This document shows, piece after piece, positions 17,179 through 27,319 of a DNA stretch of 64,000 nucleotides. Every line of letters starts with the position of its first letter. Within the stretch, counting starts at the first letter, position 1. A program made the position numbers and the translations under genes. The notes below the pieces were generated by a model. That model saw nothing but the letters and a program-made list of their open reading frames with translations, did not search any database and was not told the DNA's origin. Origin of the DNA: Pseudoxanthomonas suwonensis 11-1 (lineage in GTDB: Bacteria > Pseudomonadota > Gammaproteobacteria > Xanthomonadales > Xanthomonadaceae); contig NC_014924.1 of assembly GCF_000185965.1 (NCBI RefSeq), positions 2,232,001 through 2,296,000 on the forward strand. The letters run 5' to 3'.

Positions 17179-17937
17179 ATGCGACCGACCCCGCTGCCGG
17201 CATTGCAGGACAACTATGTCTGGGCCATGGGTGCAGACAGGGCGCTGGTGGTGGATCCCGGCTCGGCCGAGCCGGTGCTGGCCGCCGCCTCGCGCGGGCT
17301 GGTGCCCGCCGCCATCCTGCTTACCCACCACCACGGCGACCACTGCGCCGGGGTGCCGGAACTGCTCGAGCGCTGGCCGGCACTGCCGGTGATCGCCCCG
17401 GAGGACCCGCGCATCCCTTACGCCAGCGAGCGCGCCGTGGATGGAGCAAGGCTGCAGGTCGCCGGCCGCGAAGTACGGGTGATCGCCGTGCCCGGGCACA
17501 CCAGCAGCCATGTCGCCTACCTGGTCGATGGCGTCCTGTTCTGCGGAGATACCCTCTTCAGCCTGGGATGTGGCCGCATGTTCGAAGGAGATGCCGAACA
17601 GATGCACGCTTCCCTGCAACGCCTGGCCGGCCTCCCGGGCGAAACCCTGGTCTGCTGCGGCCACGAATACACCCTGGCCAATGCCGCTTTCGCCGTGGCC
17701 GTGGAGCCCGGCAACCCCGCCCTTGCCCGCCGTCGCGCCGAGGCCGTGGCCCAGCGCCAGGCTGGCGAGCCGACCCTGCCGGTGACCCTGGCCAGCGAGC
17801 TCCAGACCAACCCCTTCCTGCGCTGCGCCGAGGCGGCCGTGCGCGAGGCTGCCGCGGCCCGCCTCGGCCACGCCCCGCGTAGCGATGCGGAGTGTTTCGG
17901 CGCCCTGCGCGCCTGGAAAGACGGGTTCGCCGCGTGA
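17179..17937 (+). CDS. gloB: Hydroxyacylglutathione hydrolase (glyoxalase II)
   Basis: GloB hydrolyses S-D-lactoylglutathione to D-lactate and glutathione, the second step of methylglyoxal detoxification in the cytoplasm. The 252-residue product shows the metal motif THHHGDH (about 49-55), VPGHTSSH, the bridging Asp in FCGDTLFSLGCGRMFEG, and CCGHEYT, all in the usual order. The C-terminal substrate-binding helices end NPFLRC...ALRAWKD. The ATG lies 12 bp from the divergent methyltransferase start. The stop overlaps the next gene's GTG start (GTGA). Confidence 0.96.
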   Translation: MRPTPLPALQDNYVWAMGADRALVVDPGSAEPVLAAASRGLVPAAILLTHHHGDHCAGVPELLERWPALPVIAPEDPRIPYASERAVDGARLQVAGREVRVIAVPGHTSSHVAYLVDGVLFCGDTLFSLGCGRMFEGDAEQMHASLQRLAGLPGETLVCCGHEYTLANAAFAVAVEPGNPALARRRAEAVAQRQAGEPTLPVTLASELQTNPFLRCAEAAVREAAAARLGHAPRSDAECFGALRAWKDGFAA

Positions 17938-19115
17938 GGCGCGCCTGGCCAGCGGCCCTGGTGGCGATGTCCTGCGTGGCTTTCGCGCAGGAGGCTCCAC
18001 CCGCCGCCGTGGACCCGGTACCACCGGTCGATGCAGCCGCTCCGGGCTTCCTGCCGGCCCCGGCCGAAGATGCAGCGACGGGCGATGCAGCCATGCCCGA
18101 AGGCATGCGCAACGGACGCGAGATCTTCCAGGCCTTCCGCGAAGGCCTGGCCGAACCCGGCTGCGACGCCGGCACCACCCGCTACCAGGCCCATTTCCGC
18201 CACGCCCCCTCGCGCCTGGCCGATCCGGACAGCGATGTCCTGCCGCTGTTCGGCTACGTGGTCGAAGCCCTGCGCGAGGCGCACCTGCCAACCGAGTACG
18301 CGCTGATCCCGTTCGTCGAGAGCGGCTACGCGCCCGGGGCGCGCAACGCCGCCGGCCCGGCCGGCCTGTGGCAGTTCATCACCCAGACCGCGCGCGACCA
18401 GGGCGTGCCGGTGCACAAGGGCTACGACGGCCGCCTGTCGCCGGCCGAGTCCACCCGTGCGGCGGTCGAGTACCTGCGCAAGCTCAACGGCATGCTCGGT
18501 GGCAACTGGCGGCTGACAGCCATGGCCTACAACGCCGGCGAGTCGCGCGTGCTGCAGGCCCTGCGCCGCACTGGCGCCGGCGCGCTGGAAGCCAAGCCCT
18601 CCTCGCTGCAGGGCCTGTCGCCGATCACCTATGCCTACGTGGACAAGCTCCACGCCCTGGGCTGCGTGCTGAAGCAGGCCGGCGAGCAGGACGAGTGGCT
18701 GGCGCGGCTCGACCGCCCGGTGCTGGCGCTGGAAGCGCGACCGCTGGAAGGCGCCGGCAACCTGCACGCGTGGGCGATGGGCAATGGCCAGGACGCGGAC
18801 CTGCTGCGCCGGCTCAATCCTGCACTGGCCCACCGCTGGACCAGCCCGCCGCTGGCCCTGGTGCCGGCAATCGCCGCGCCGCCGCCGGTGGCGCTGGATG
18901 CGATCCGCGCCACCGCCCCGGCCAATGAGCCGGCCGCTGCCGCGACCGCCACGGCCGCAACCGGCAACGCCCGCGTGCATACCGTGCGCAGCGGCGAATC
19001 GGCCTGGGCCATCGCCCGCCGCTATGGCGTCGCGGTGCGGAAGCTGCTGGAGCTCAACAACCTCGGCCCGAACAGCGTGCTGCGGCCGGGAATGAAGCTG
19101 CGCATCGAGGATTGA
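17934..19115 (+). CDS. mltD: Membrane-bound lytic murein transglycosylase D
   Basis: MltD cleaves the glycan strands of peptidoglycan in the periplasm. The 393-residue protein has a signal sequence (about 1-19, VRRAWPAALVAMSCVAFAQ). Its lysozyme-like SLT domain contains the catalytic Glu in IPFVESGYAPGARN and the typical GLWQFI and MAYNAGESRV motifs. One C-terminal LysM domain (HTVRSGESAWAIARRYG) binds peptidoglycan; E. coli MltD has two. There is no lipobox cysteine at the signal cleavage site, unlike E. coli. The GTG start overlaps the gloB stop; an upstream GTG at 17892 would spoil the signal peptide. Confidence 0.92.
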   Translation: MRRAWPAALVAMSCVAFAQEAPPAAVDPVPPVDAAAPGFLPAPAEDAATGDAAMPEGMRNGREIFQAFREGLAEPGCDAGTTRYQAHFRHAPSRLADPDSDVLPLFGYVVEALREAHLPTEYALIPFVESGYAPGARNAAGPAGLWQFITQTARDQGVPVHKGYDGRLSPAESTRAAVEYLRKLNGMLGGNWRLTAMAYNAGESRVLQALRRTGAGALEAKPSSLQGLSPITYAYVDKLHALGCVLKQAGEQDEWLARLDRPVLALEARPLEGAGNLHAWAMGNGQDADLLRRLNPALAHRWTSPPLALVPAIAAPPPVALDAIRATAPANEPAAAATATAATGNARVHTVRSGESAWAIARRYGVAVRKLLELNNLGPNSVLRPGMKLRIED

Positions 19116-19363
19116 GGCGGCTGCTGTCGCCCGTTGCGGCCTGCCGCAGCGCGCCCTTCGCGACATGGGTGTCGCGTAGCGGCGCTGCGCGCCCCAATCA
19201 ACCAAGACCGCCGGCGCGCATCCCGACCTGCAGGCATCTCCTGAACGTTGCGCGGGCCACGGCAACGAAGTCCGGTTCGCAGGCGTGCGCGGACGCAATG
19301 CCCTGCACCGCCTCACGACCGGGGTAACGCCGGCTCCCCGCCCACGGCGAAGCCAACGAACGC
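19116..19363. other. Convergent intergenic region mltD-ppiD
   Basis: No gene is seen here. A small perfect hairpin, TGCGGC with GCCGCA (19135-19148), lies 19 bp after the mltD stop without a T-run and may help end that transcript. The rest is unremarkable G+C-rich sequence up to the ppiD terminator. Confidence 0.5.
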
Positions 19364-19401
19364 GCAAAGAAAAAGGCGCGGACCTTGCGGGCCCGCGCCT
19401 T
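19364..19401 (-). terminator. Rho-independent terminator of ppiD
   Basis: A 9-bp stem, AAGGCGCGG (19373-19381) with CCGCGCCTT (19393-19401), is followed on the minus strand by TTTTTCTTT. It lies 20 bp past the ppiD stop. Confidence 0.85.
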
Positions 19402-19420
19402 CGTCATACAGCCAGCCCGG

Positions 19421-21385
19421 TCAGAGCTGGCTTTCGTCGACCTGCACCTTGAACTGGCTGCGGACGCGACGGATGTAGTCCTGGGCCATGGTCGCACCAT
19501 CGACCTGGGCGAACTGCTGGCGCAGCATGGCGCGCTGCTCCTGCGGAAGTTCCTCCGGCTTGCCCGGGTGCACGGCGTTGACCGCGAACACCGCCTGGCG
19601 GCCATCCGGCAGGGCGAAGCGGCCAAACGTGGCCTTGCCCTCTTCCGGCACCGGCGCGCTGAAGATCGCGCGGTTGGCTTCCGGGGTCGGCGCCGGGGCG
19701 CCACGCGGCAGGCCCGGCAGCGGCATGACCTCGCCTTCGCTGCCGACCACGGCGGCCATGGCCTCGCCCTTGCGCAGGCGTTCCAGCGCCGCTTCGGCAG
19801 CGGCGATCGCGGCCTTGCTGGTGCGGTCTGCACGCACCGCGGCCTCGACCTCGGCGCGGACGTCGGCCAGCGCGCGGGCGGCGGCCGGCTGGTGCTCGAC
19901 CACGCGGATGACCACGTTGTGCTGCGGGCCGATCTCGATCGGATCGCTGGCGGTGCCGTCCTCGACCAGTTCCTCGGAGAACGCGGCGCGCTTGACCTCC
20001 GGCGCGGCGGCGATGCCGACCATGTCATCGCGGCTGAACGGGCCGAGCTTGCGCAGCTCCAGCTTCAGCTCGTTGGCGGCCGGCTCCAGCGAGGACGGAT
20101 TCTCGTAGGCCAGGTCGGTCAGGCGGCCGAGCAGCTCGCTGTAGGCGCGCTCGCGATCGGCCTGGGCCTGCTCGCGGGCCAGCTCCTCGCGCACTTCCTC
20201 GAACGGCTTCAGCGCGCCGGGCTGCACTTCGCGCAGCTGCAGCACATGCCAGCCGAACTCGGTCTTGACCGGGCCGCTGGTTTCGCCGGCCTGCATGGCG
20301 AACAGGGCCTGCTCGAAGGGCTCGACCATCATGCCCTGCTCCACCCAGCCCAGGTCGCCGCCGGTATCGCGCGAACCCGGGTCCTCGGAATGCTCGCGCG
20401 CCAGGGCGGCGAAATCGGCGCCCGGCGCGGCGGCCTGCCCGGCCAGCTGCTTCGCCTTGGCCTCGGCCGCGGCGGCGTCGCCACCTTCCGGCACGCGCAC
20501 CAGGATGTGCGAGGCCAGGCGGCGCTCGGGATCACCGAAGCGCTGCTTCTCGGCCTCGTAGCGCTCGCGCAGGGTGGCCTCGTCGGCAGCGGCCGGTTCC
20601 GGCACCTGCAGGGCGGTCACTTCCACGTACTCGATGGCCACCTTTTCCGGGCTCATGAAGTCGGCGGTATGCGCCTCGTACCAGGCCTTGGCGTCGGCGT
20701 CGGTCACCGGCGTGGTGTCCTCGGCGATCTCCGGCATCAGCGCCAGCTCGACGTCACGGGTCTCGCCGGACAGGCGCAGCAGGCGGTCGAGTTCGGCATC
20801 GGTGACGAAGGCCGAGCTGCCCACGCCGACCGGCACCAGCGACTGGCGCAGGGTCGTGCGCACCAGGTCCTCGAACTGGCGCGGGGTGCGCGGCGGGAAC
20901 TGCGAGGACAGCGCCATCTGGTAGGCGTTCTGGTCGAACTTGCCGTCGACCTGGAAGGCCGGGATCGAGGCGATGTACTCGCGCACCGCCGCGTCGGAAA
21001 CGACCACGCCGTCGCGGGCCGATGCCAGCAGCATCACCTTCTCGTCGACCAGCTCGTCCAGGATGCGGCGCTTGTTCTCGATGCCCTCGAACTCGCGCGG
21101 ATCGAAGGCCTCGCCCTGCTGCTGGCGGGCCAGCATGCGCGCCTGCTCCAGGCGCTGGCGGAAATCCTCGACGCTGACTTCCTCGTGCTCCCATAGCAGG
21201 GAGACCGGCCAGAAGCCCGGCGCGCCCTTCCACCAGGACGGCGGCGCCTTGACCTGGGCGACGTTGTTGGCACCCATGCCACCGAGGTAGCTCTGGTCGA
21301 CCACGAAAAGGAACGGGATCATCAGCAGGGCGATGATGATCGTGGCGGCCCATCCCGAAGACCGATCACGGAGTTTCTGCAGCAT
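19421..21385 (-). CDS. ppiD: Peptidyl-prolyl cis-trans isomerase PpiD (SurA N-terminal type)
   Basis: PpiD is an inner-membrane-anchored periplasmic folding factor near the Sec translocon. The 654-residue protein has a cytoplasmic tail MLQKLRDRSSG, one transmembrane helix (about 13-29), a SurA-like chaperone region, a parvulin domain near residues 270-360 (RLASHILVRVP, then DLGWVEQGMM and GWHVLQL), and a long C-terminal region with a second, degenerate rotamase-like segment. Length is near the usual 620-650. It follows lon-hup on the same strand with two tRNAs between, an order conserved across gammaproteobacteria. The start chosen gives the conserved MLQ; upstream codons are unconserved. Confidence 0.95.
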   Translation of the reverse strand: MLQKLRDRSSGWAATIIIALLMIPFLFVVDQSYLGGMGANNVAQVKAPPSWWKGAPGFWPVSLLWEHEEVSVEDFRQRLEQARMLARQQQGEAFDPREFEGIENKRRILDELVDEKVMLLASARDGVVVSDAAVREYIASIPAFQVDGKFDQNAYQMALSSQFPPRTPRQFEDLVRTTLRQSLVPVGVGSSAFVTDAELDRLLRLSGETRDVELALMPEIAEDTTPVTDADAKAWYEAHTADFMSPEKVAIEYVEVTALQVPEPAAADEATLRERYEAEKQRFGDPERRLASHILVRVPEGGDAAAAEAKAKQLAGQAAAPGADFAALAREHSEDPGSRDTGGDLGWVEQGMMVEPFEQALFAMQAGETSGPVKTEFGWHVLQLREVQPGALKPFEEVREELAREQAQADRERAYSELLGRLTDLAYENPSSLEPAANELKLELRKLGPFSRDDMVGIAAAPEVKRAAFSEELVEDGTASDPIEIGPQHNVVIRVVEHQPAAARALADVRAEVEAAVRADRTSKAAIAAAEAALERLRKGEAMAAVVGSEGEVMPLPGLPRGAPAPTPEANRAIFSAPVPEEGKATFGRFALPDGRQAVFAVNAVHPGKPEELPQEQRAMLRQQFAQVDGATMAQDYIRRVRSQFKVQVDESQL

Positions 21386-21714
21386 TGTTGGCCCGGTAGG
21401 TAAGCGGCGAATGTAAGCCGCGCAGTGTAACCCGGGCGGGCGCCCTGCGGATTGTCCGCCGCGGCGCCGGCCGGCCCCGCCCGTCGGCCGCTGGACCCAG
21501 GCCGGGCGACCGCGGTTGGTGCCCACGCCCATCACACAAGCGGGCCACGATCGGCGCGCCGCCGCGCCGCCTGTCGCATGTCATTACATACGTGTCGCGC
21601 CGACTGGCGACGCCGTGTTCTTCGAAGACGGATCGACACCGAGTGCGCTTGTACGCGCGTACAGCGACATCGCCTCATGCAGGCCAACACGCGCATCGGC
21701 ACGCGGGACCGCGG
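21386..21714. other. Intergenic region upstream of ppiD
   Basis: This gap separates the ppiD start from the tRNA-Asp terminator. It should hold the ppiD promoter. On the minus strand TACACT (21427-21432) and TACATT (21411-21416) are possible -10 boxes, but no matching -35 is clear. No coding frame here is believable. Confidence 0.4.
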
Positions 21715-21746
21715 AAAAGAAAAAACCCCCGGTTTCCCGGGGGTTT
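21715..21746 (-). terminator. Rho-independent terminator of tRNA-Asp
   Basis: A 10-bp perfect stem, AAACCCCCGG (21723-21732) and its complement (21737-21746), surrounds a TTTC loop. On the minus strand it runs into TTTTTTCTTTTC, 11 bp after the tRNA-Asp 3' end. Confidence 0.93.
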
Positions 21747-21757
21747 CTCTTGAAAAA

Positions 21758-21834
21758 TGGCGGAGTGGACGGGACTCGAACCCGCGACCTCCGGCGTGAC
21801 AGGCCAGCATTCTAACCGACTGAACTACCACTCC
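21758..21834 (-). tRNA. tRNA-Asp(GTC)
   Basis: The minus strand has acceptor GGAGTGG/CCACTCC, discriminator G, encoded CCA, anticodon loop CTGTCAC (anticodon GUC) and T-arm GGTTCGAGTCC. It has its own promoter at 21848-21876 and terminator at 21715-21746. Confidence 0.97.
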
Positions 21835-21847
21835 GCGTGAGACAGCT

Positions 21848-21876
21848 ATTGTAAGACGATTTTTCGGTTTGTGGAA
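21848..21876 (-). promoter_or_regulatory. Promoter of tRNA-Asp, flanked by a 10-bp inverted repeat
   Basis: On the minus strand TTCCAC and TACAAT (5 of 6 in the -10 box) are 17 bp apart, 14 bp before the tRNA-Asp 5' end. The promoter is embedded in a perfect inverted repeat, TTGTAAGACG at 21849-21858 and its complement at 21880-21889. One arm covers the -10 box and the other lies just upstream of the -35. Confidence 0.75.
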
Positions 21877-21913
21877 GACCGTCTTACAAATTTTTTCACA
21901 TCGTTGCCGAAGC

Positions 21914-21988
21914 TGGTGGGTGCTGAGGGTTTCGAACCCCCGACCCTCGCCTTGTAAGGGCGACGCTCTACCGCTGAGCTAAGCACCC
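21914..21988 (-). tRNA. tRNA-Val(TAC)
   Basis: The minus strand has acceptor GGGTGCT/AGCACCC, discriminator A, encoded CCA, anticodon loop CTTACAA (anticodon UAC) and T-arm GGTTCGAAACC. It lies 33 bp after the hup stop on the same strand and may be read from the hup message. Confidence 0.97.
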
Positions 21989-22020
21989 GGGTCAGGCATC
22001 CCGCCTCGGCAGCGGGCCGA

Positions 22021-22293
22021 TCAGTTTACAGCGTCCTTCAGGGCCTTGCCAGCCTTGAACGCCGGATTCTTCGAGGCCTTGATCTTGATGGTCTCGCCGG
22101 TCTTCGGGTTACGGCCGGTACGGGCGGCGCGCTTGCGGACCTGGAAAGTGCCGAAGCCGACCAGGGTCACGGCGTCGCCCTTCTTCAGCGCCTTGGTGAC
22201 CGAGTTGACCACTGCATCGACCGCACGGGAGGCCTCGGCCTTGGTGATTTCGGCTTCGCTGGCGACGGCGTCGATCAGATCGGTTTTGTTCAT
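22021..22293 (-). CDS. hup: DNA-binding protein HU
   Basis: HU is a small nucleoid protein that bends DNA as a dimer. The 90-residue product starts [20 protein letters not shown] and has the DNA-binding arm with [18 protein letters not shown] and the proline-containing tip (KASKNPAF), as in the HU-beta group. It sits between lon and ppiD, exactly as hupB does in E. coli. A 212-bp gap to lon leaves room for its own promoter. Confidence 0.97.
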   Translation of the reverse strand: MNKTDLIDAVASEAEITKAEASRAVDAVVNSVTKALKKGDAVTLVGFGTFQVRKRAARTGRNPKTGETIKIKASKNPAFKAGKALKDAVN

Positions 22294-22505
22294 TCGTAGT
22301 TACTCCCTGTGCGGCCAAGCCGCGAGATATGTGACCGGGTCGCATCCGTGGAGCGTGCCGGCAAGTCTGGTTCCGCGGACTGGCCGGGCCAGTGGCGGGT
22401 GCGCCCGTTATACAGGGCGCTCCCATGGGCCGCAAGCCGGAAATGCAGCAATGGCGGGCTTTTCATGCCATTGCCGCGGTCCGACGCAAGCGTCCTCGCG
22501 GGCGC

Positions 22506-24974
22506 TCAATGCTTTACGTCGGTCCGGTCCTGCGCAGGACGCTGCCTGCGGCCGCCGCTCCGTCCACCGCCGCGGACGGCCGCCTTGGCGGCGGCAGGCG
22601 CCAGCGGGCGCTCCAGCGCCAGGTCCAGCACCTCGTCGATCCATTTCACCGGGACGATCTCCATGCCGTCGGTGACGTTGGCCGGGATATCGGCCAGGTC
22701 CTTGCGGTTCTCCTCCGGGATCACCACGGTGCGGATGCCGCCGCGCAGCGCCGCCAGCAGCTTCTCCTTGAGGCCGCCGATGGCGGTGACCTTGCCGCGC
22801 AGGGTGATCTCGCCGGTCATGGCGATGTCCGCGCGCACCGGCACCTTGGTCAGGGTCGACACCAGCGCGGTGACCATGGCGATGCCGGCGCTGGGGCCGT
22901 CCTTCGGGGTGGCACCATCGGGCACGTGCAGGTGGACGTCCTGCTTCTGCAGGAAGTCGACCTCGATGCCCAGCCGCTCGGCGCGCGCGCGCACCACCGA
23001 CAGGGCCGCCGAGGCGGATTCCTTCATGACGTCGCCCAGCTGGCCGGTCAGGATCAGCTGGCCCTTGCCCGGGACCAGGGTGCCCTCGATCTGCAGCAGG
23101 TCGCCGCCGACCTCGGTCCAGGCCAGGCCGGTGACCAGGCCGATCTCGTTCTGCTCCTCGGCACGGCCGAAGTCGAAGCGGCGCACGCCCAGGTACTTAT
23201 CCAGGTTGGCGGCATCGACCTGCACCAGCGCGCCCTTGCGCCTGGCCGGCGCCTTGCGCGCGGCCTTCTTCGCCGGCTCGGGGCCGCGCAGCGCGATCTC
23301 CTTGACCACCTTGCGGCAGATCTTGGCGATCTCGCGTTCGAGGTTGCGCACGCCGGACTCGCGCGTGTAGTAGCGCACGATGTCGCGGATCGCGTCCTCG
23401 GCGATCGACAGCTCCTCCGGCTTGAGGCCGTTGGCCTTCTGCTGCTTCGGCACCAGGTAGCGGGTGGCGATGCTCAGCTTCTCGTCCTCGGTGTAGCCCG
23501 GGATGCGGATGACCTCCATGCGGTCAAGCAGCGGCCCCGGGATGTTCAGCGAGTTGGAGGTCGCCACGAACATCACTTCGGACAGGTCCAGGTCGACCTC
23601 CAGGTAGTGGTCGTTGAAGCTGTGGTTCTGCTCCGGGTCCAGCACCTCGAGCAGCGCCGAGGACGGATCGCCGCGGAAGTCCATCGACATCTTGTCGATC
23701 TCGTCCAGCACGAACAGCGGGTTCTTCGTGCCGACCTTGTTGAGGTTCTGCACGATGCGGCCCGGCATCGAACCGACGTAGGTCCGGCGATGGCCACGGA
23801 TCTCGGCCTCGTCGCGCACGCCGCCAAGCGACATGCGCACGAACTTGCGGTTGGTGGCCTTGGCGATGGACTGGCCCAGCGAGGTCTTGCCCACGCCCGG
23901 CGGGCCGACCAGGCACAGGATCGGGCCCTTCATCTGCTTGACCCGCGACTGCACCGCCAGGTACTCGAGGATGCGTTCCTTGACCTTGTCCAGGCCGTAG
24001 TGGTCGGCGTCCAGGGTGTCCTGCGCGGCCTTGAGGTCCTTGCGCACCTTGCTGCGCTTCTTCCACGGCACGCCCAGCAGCCAGTCGAGGTAGTTGCGGA
24101 CCACCGCGGCCTCGGCCGACATCGGCGACATCTGCTTGAGCTTGTTGAGCTCGCTCTTGGCCTTGGTCTCCACCGCTTTGGGCATGCCGGCCTCGGCGAT
24201 CTTGCGCGCCAGCTCCTCCAGTTCGCCCGGCGAGTCGTCGAGGTCGCCCAGCTCCTTCTGGATCGCCTTCATCTGCTCGTTGAGGTAGTACTCGCGCTGG
24301 CTGCGCTCCATCTGCGACTTCACCCGGCCGCGGATGCGCTTCTCCATCTGCTGCACGTCGATCTCGCCCTCGACCAGGCCCACCAGCAGCTCCAGCCGCT
24401 CGCCGGTGTCGAAGGTCTCCAGCAGGCGCTGCTTGTCGGCCAGGCGCACGCCGATATGGGCGGAAATGGTGTCGGCCAGGCGGCCTGGCTCCTCGATCCC
24501 GGACAGGGTCTGCAGCAGCTCCGGGGGCAGCTTGCGGTTGGTCTTGACGTACTGCTCGAACAGGCCGGACAGGGTGCGCGCCACCGCCTCGATCTCGCGC
24601 GGGTCGCGGCTGCTGTCGGCCTCGACCAGCTCGCCACGGCCATGCAGGGCGCCGTCGCGTTCGGCGATGTCGCCGACCTGCATGCGCGCCGTGCCCTCGA
24701 CCAGCACCTTGATGGTGCCGTCGGGAAGCTTCAGCAACTGCAGGACGGTGGCCAGGGTGCCGACGGTGTAGAGGTCGCCGGCCTGGGGGTCGTCGGTCTC
24801 GGCGGACTTCTGCGCGACCAGCAGGATCTGCTTGTCGCCCTCCATCGCCTGCTCAAGGGCGCGCATGGACTTGTCCCGGCCGACGAACAGCGGGATCACC
24901 ATGTGCGGGAATACCACCACGTCGCGCAGGGGCAGGACGGGCAGTTCGAGGGCGTCGGATCGGGTGCGGGACAT
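22506..24974 (-). CDS. lon: ATP-dependent protease La (Lon)
   Basis: Lon is a cytoplasmic AAA+ protease that degrades misfolded and regulatory proteins. The 822-residue protein contains the N-terminal substrate domain (from [20 protein letters not shown]), a Walker A motif [10 protein letters not shown], Walker [11 protein letters not shown], and the C-terminal serine protease domain with DGPSAG (Ser near 695) and the catalytic Lys in [11 protein letters not shown] about 43 residues later. The tail has a basic extension of about 25 residues. It lies downstream of clpX behind a terminator and has its own heat-shock-type promoter at 25022-25050. Confidence 0.97.
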   Translation of the reverse strand: MSRTRSDALELPVLPLRDVVVFPHMVIPLFVGRDKSMRALEQAMEGDKQILLVAQKSAETDDPQAGDLYTVGTLATVLQLLKLPDGTIKVLVEGTARMQVGDIAERDGALHGRGELVEADSSRDPREIEAVARTLSGLFEQYVKTNRKLPPELLQTLSGIEEPGRLADTISAHIGVRLADKQRLLETFDTGERLELLVGLVEGEIDVQQMEKRIRGRVKSQMERSQREYYLNEQMKAIQKELGDLDDSPGELEELARKIAEAGMPKAVETKAKSELNKLKQMSPMSAEAAVVRNYLDWLLGVPWKKRSKVRKDLKAAQDTLDADHYGLDKVKERILEYLAVQSRVKQMKGPILCLVGPPGVGKTSLGQSIAKATNRKFVRMSLGGVRDEAEIRGHRRTYVGSMPGRIVQNLNKVGTKNPLFVLDEIDKMSMDFRGDPSSALLEVLDPEQNHSFNDHYLEVDLDLSEVMFVATSNSLNIPGPLLDRMEVIRIPGYTEDEKLSIATRYLVPKQQKANGLKPEELSIAEDAIRDIVRYYTRESGVRNLEREIAKICRKVVKEIALRGPEPAKKAARKAPARRKGALVQVDAANLDKYLGVRRFDFGRAEEQNEIGLVTGLAWTEVGGDLLQIEGTLVPGKGQLILTGQLGDVMKESASAALSVVRARAERLGIEVDFLQKQDVHLHVPDGATPKDGPSAGIAMVTALVSTLTKVPVRADIAMTGEITLRGKVTAIGGLKEKLLAALRGGIRTVVIPEENRKDLADIPANVTDGMEIVPVKWIDEVLDLALERPLAPAAAKAAVRGGGRSGGRRQRPAQDRTDVKH

Positions 24975-25021
24975 GGAGGCTCCGGAAAACTTTGGCCACG
25001 GCCGGGGGCCGCGTCACCCCG

Positions 25022-25050
25022 TTATGGGGGCTCTCCGGAACCGTTGCAAG
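25022..25050 (-). promoter_or_regulatory. Sigma32-type heat-shock promoter of lon
   Basis: On the minus strand CTTGCAA and CCCCATAA are separated by 14 bp, close to the sigma32 consensus CTTGAAA-N(13-15)-CCCCATNT. The element ends 48 bp upstream of the lon ATG, beyond the clpX terminator. Confidence 0.75.
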
Positions 25051-25085
25051 ACGCACCCGCAATCGCCTTCCGGATCAATGACTTG

Positions 25086-25123
25086 GGAAAAGAAAGCCCC
25101 CGTCACCTGGCGGTGGCGGGGGC
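25086..25123 (-). terminator. Rho-independent terminator of clpX
   Basis: A 12-bp stem (25096-25107 with 25112-25123, one G-U pair) around TGGC is followed on the minus strand by TTTCTTTTCCC. It lies 30 bp past the clpX stop and insulates lon. Confidence 0.88.
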
Positions 25124-25152
25124 CGGATGCAGCGTCTGCCGGGCGGCGGCCG

Positions 25153-26442
<1,290 letters not shown>

Positions 26443-26592
26443 GCTTTTGCTTTTCCAGTATTGCGTCCCGCCGGGGCGGGTTTGGGGCCGAGAATAGCAC
26501 AGGGCCGGAACCGCGCCAGAAGCGCGCCGGACCCGTTTCCCGGTGGGGTGTGAAGGGGGGCCGCGGGGTCTTCACGCCCAGCGGCCGGCCCG

Positions 26593-27222
26593 TCAGCCGG
26601 CCTGGATCGACTCGTCCGGGCGGCGCTCCAGGACCTCGTCCACCAGCCCGTAGGCCTTGGCCTCGGCGGCGCTCTTGAAGTTGTCGCGCTCGGTGTCCCG
26701 GGCGATGGTCTCGATGCTCTGGCCGGTGTGCTGGGCCAGGATCTCGTTCAGGCGGGCGCGCATGGACAGGATCTCGCGCGCGTGGATGTCGATGTCGGTG
26801 GCCTGGCCCTGGAAGCCGCCCAGCGGCTGGTGGATCATCACCCGCGAGTTGGGCAGGGCGTAGCGCTTGCCAGCGGCGCCGGCGGCCAGCAGCACGGCGC
26901 CCATGGAGGCGGCCTGGCCGACGCAGATGGTGCTCACGTCCGGCTTGATGTACTGCATGGTGTCGTAGATGGCCATGCCCGCCGTCACCAGCCCGCCCGG
27001 CGAGTTGATGTACAGGCTGATGTCCTTCTCCGGGTTCTCCGCTTCCAGGAACAGCATCTGGGCGATGATCACGTTGGCGACGTGGTCCTCGACCGGGCCG
27101 ACCAGGAAGATCACCCGCTCCTTCAGCAGGCGGGAATAGATGTCGTAGGCGCGCTCACCGCGGCTGGTCTGCTCGACCACCATCGGGACCAGGTTAAGGG
27201 CTTTGGTCGGAATCATGCTCAT
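26593..27222 (-). CDS. clpP: ATP-dependent Clp protease proteolytic subunit ClpP
   Basis: ClpP is the tetradecameric serine peptidase of ClpXP. The 209-residue protein shows the catalytic triad S106 (GQAASMGA), H131 ([11 protein letters not shown]) and D180 (ARDTERD). The N-terminal part [20 protein letters not shown] matches the mature subunit after the short propeptide. A start at the second Met (27216) is also possible; the longer frame upstream is not conserved. It is flanked by tig upstream (97 bp with two stem-loops) and clpX downstream, the standard tig-clpP-clpX order. Confidence 0.97.
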   Translation of the reverse strand: MSMIPTKALNLVPMVVEQTSRGERAYDIYSRLLKERVIFLVGPVEDHVANVIIAQMLFLEAENPEKDISLYINSPGGLVTAGMAIYDTMQYIKPDVSTICVGQAASMGAVLLAAGAAGKRYALPNSRVMIHQPLGGFQGQATDIDIHAREILSMRARLNEILAQHTGQSIETIARDTERDNFKSAAEAKAYGLVDEVLERRPDESIQAG

Positions 27223-27256
27223 GCTCGAGGCGCCTCTTGCGTCATTGGGGGTGCTT

Positions 27257-27309
27257 GGCCGGAAGCTCCGGCCGGCTGCGGCGGCGGGTGGGTTCAGCCA
27301 GCCCGCCGC
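27257..27309 (-). promoter_or_regulatory. Two stem-loops between tig and clpP
   Basis: Near the tig stop, GCGGCGGG (27281-27288) pairs with CCCGCCGC (27302-27309). Then GGCCGGA (27257-27263) pairs with TCCGGCC (27267-27273). Neither has a T-run, so they look like processing or attenuation elements in a tig-clpP message rather than a full terminator. Confidence 0.5.
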
Positions 27310-27319
27310 CACGGCGCCA

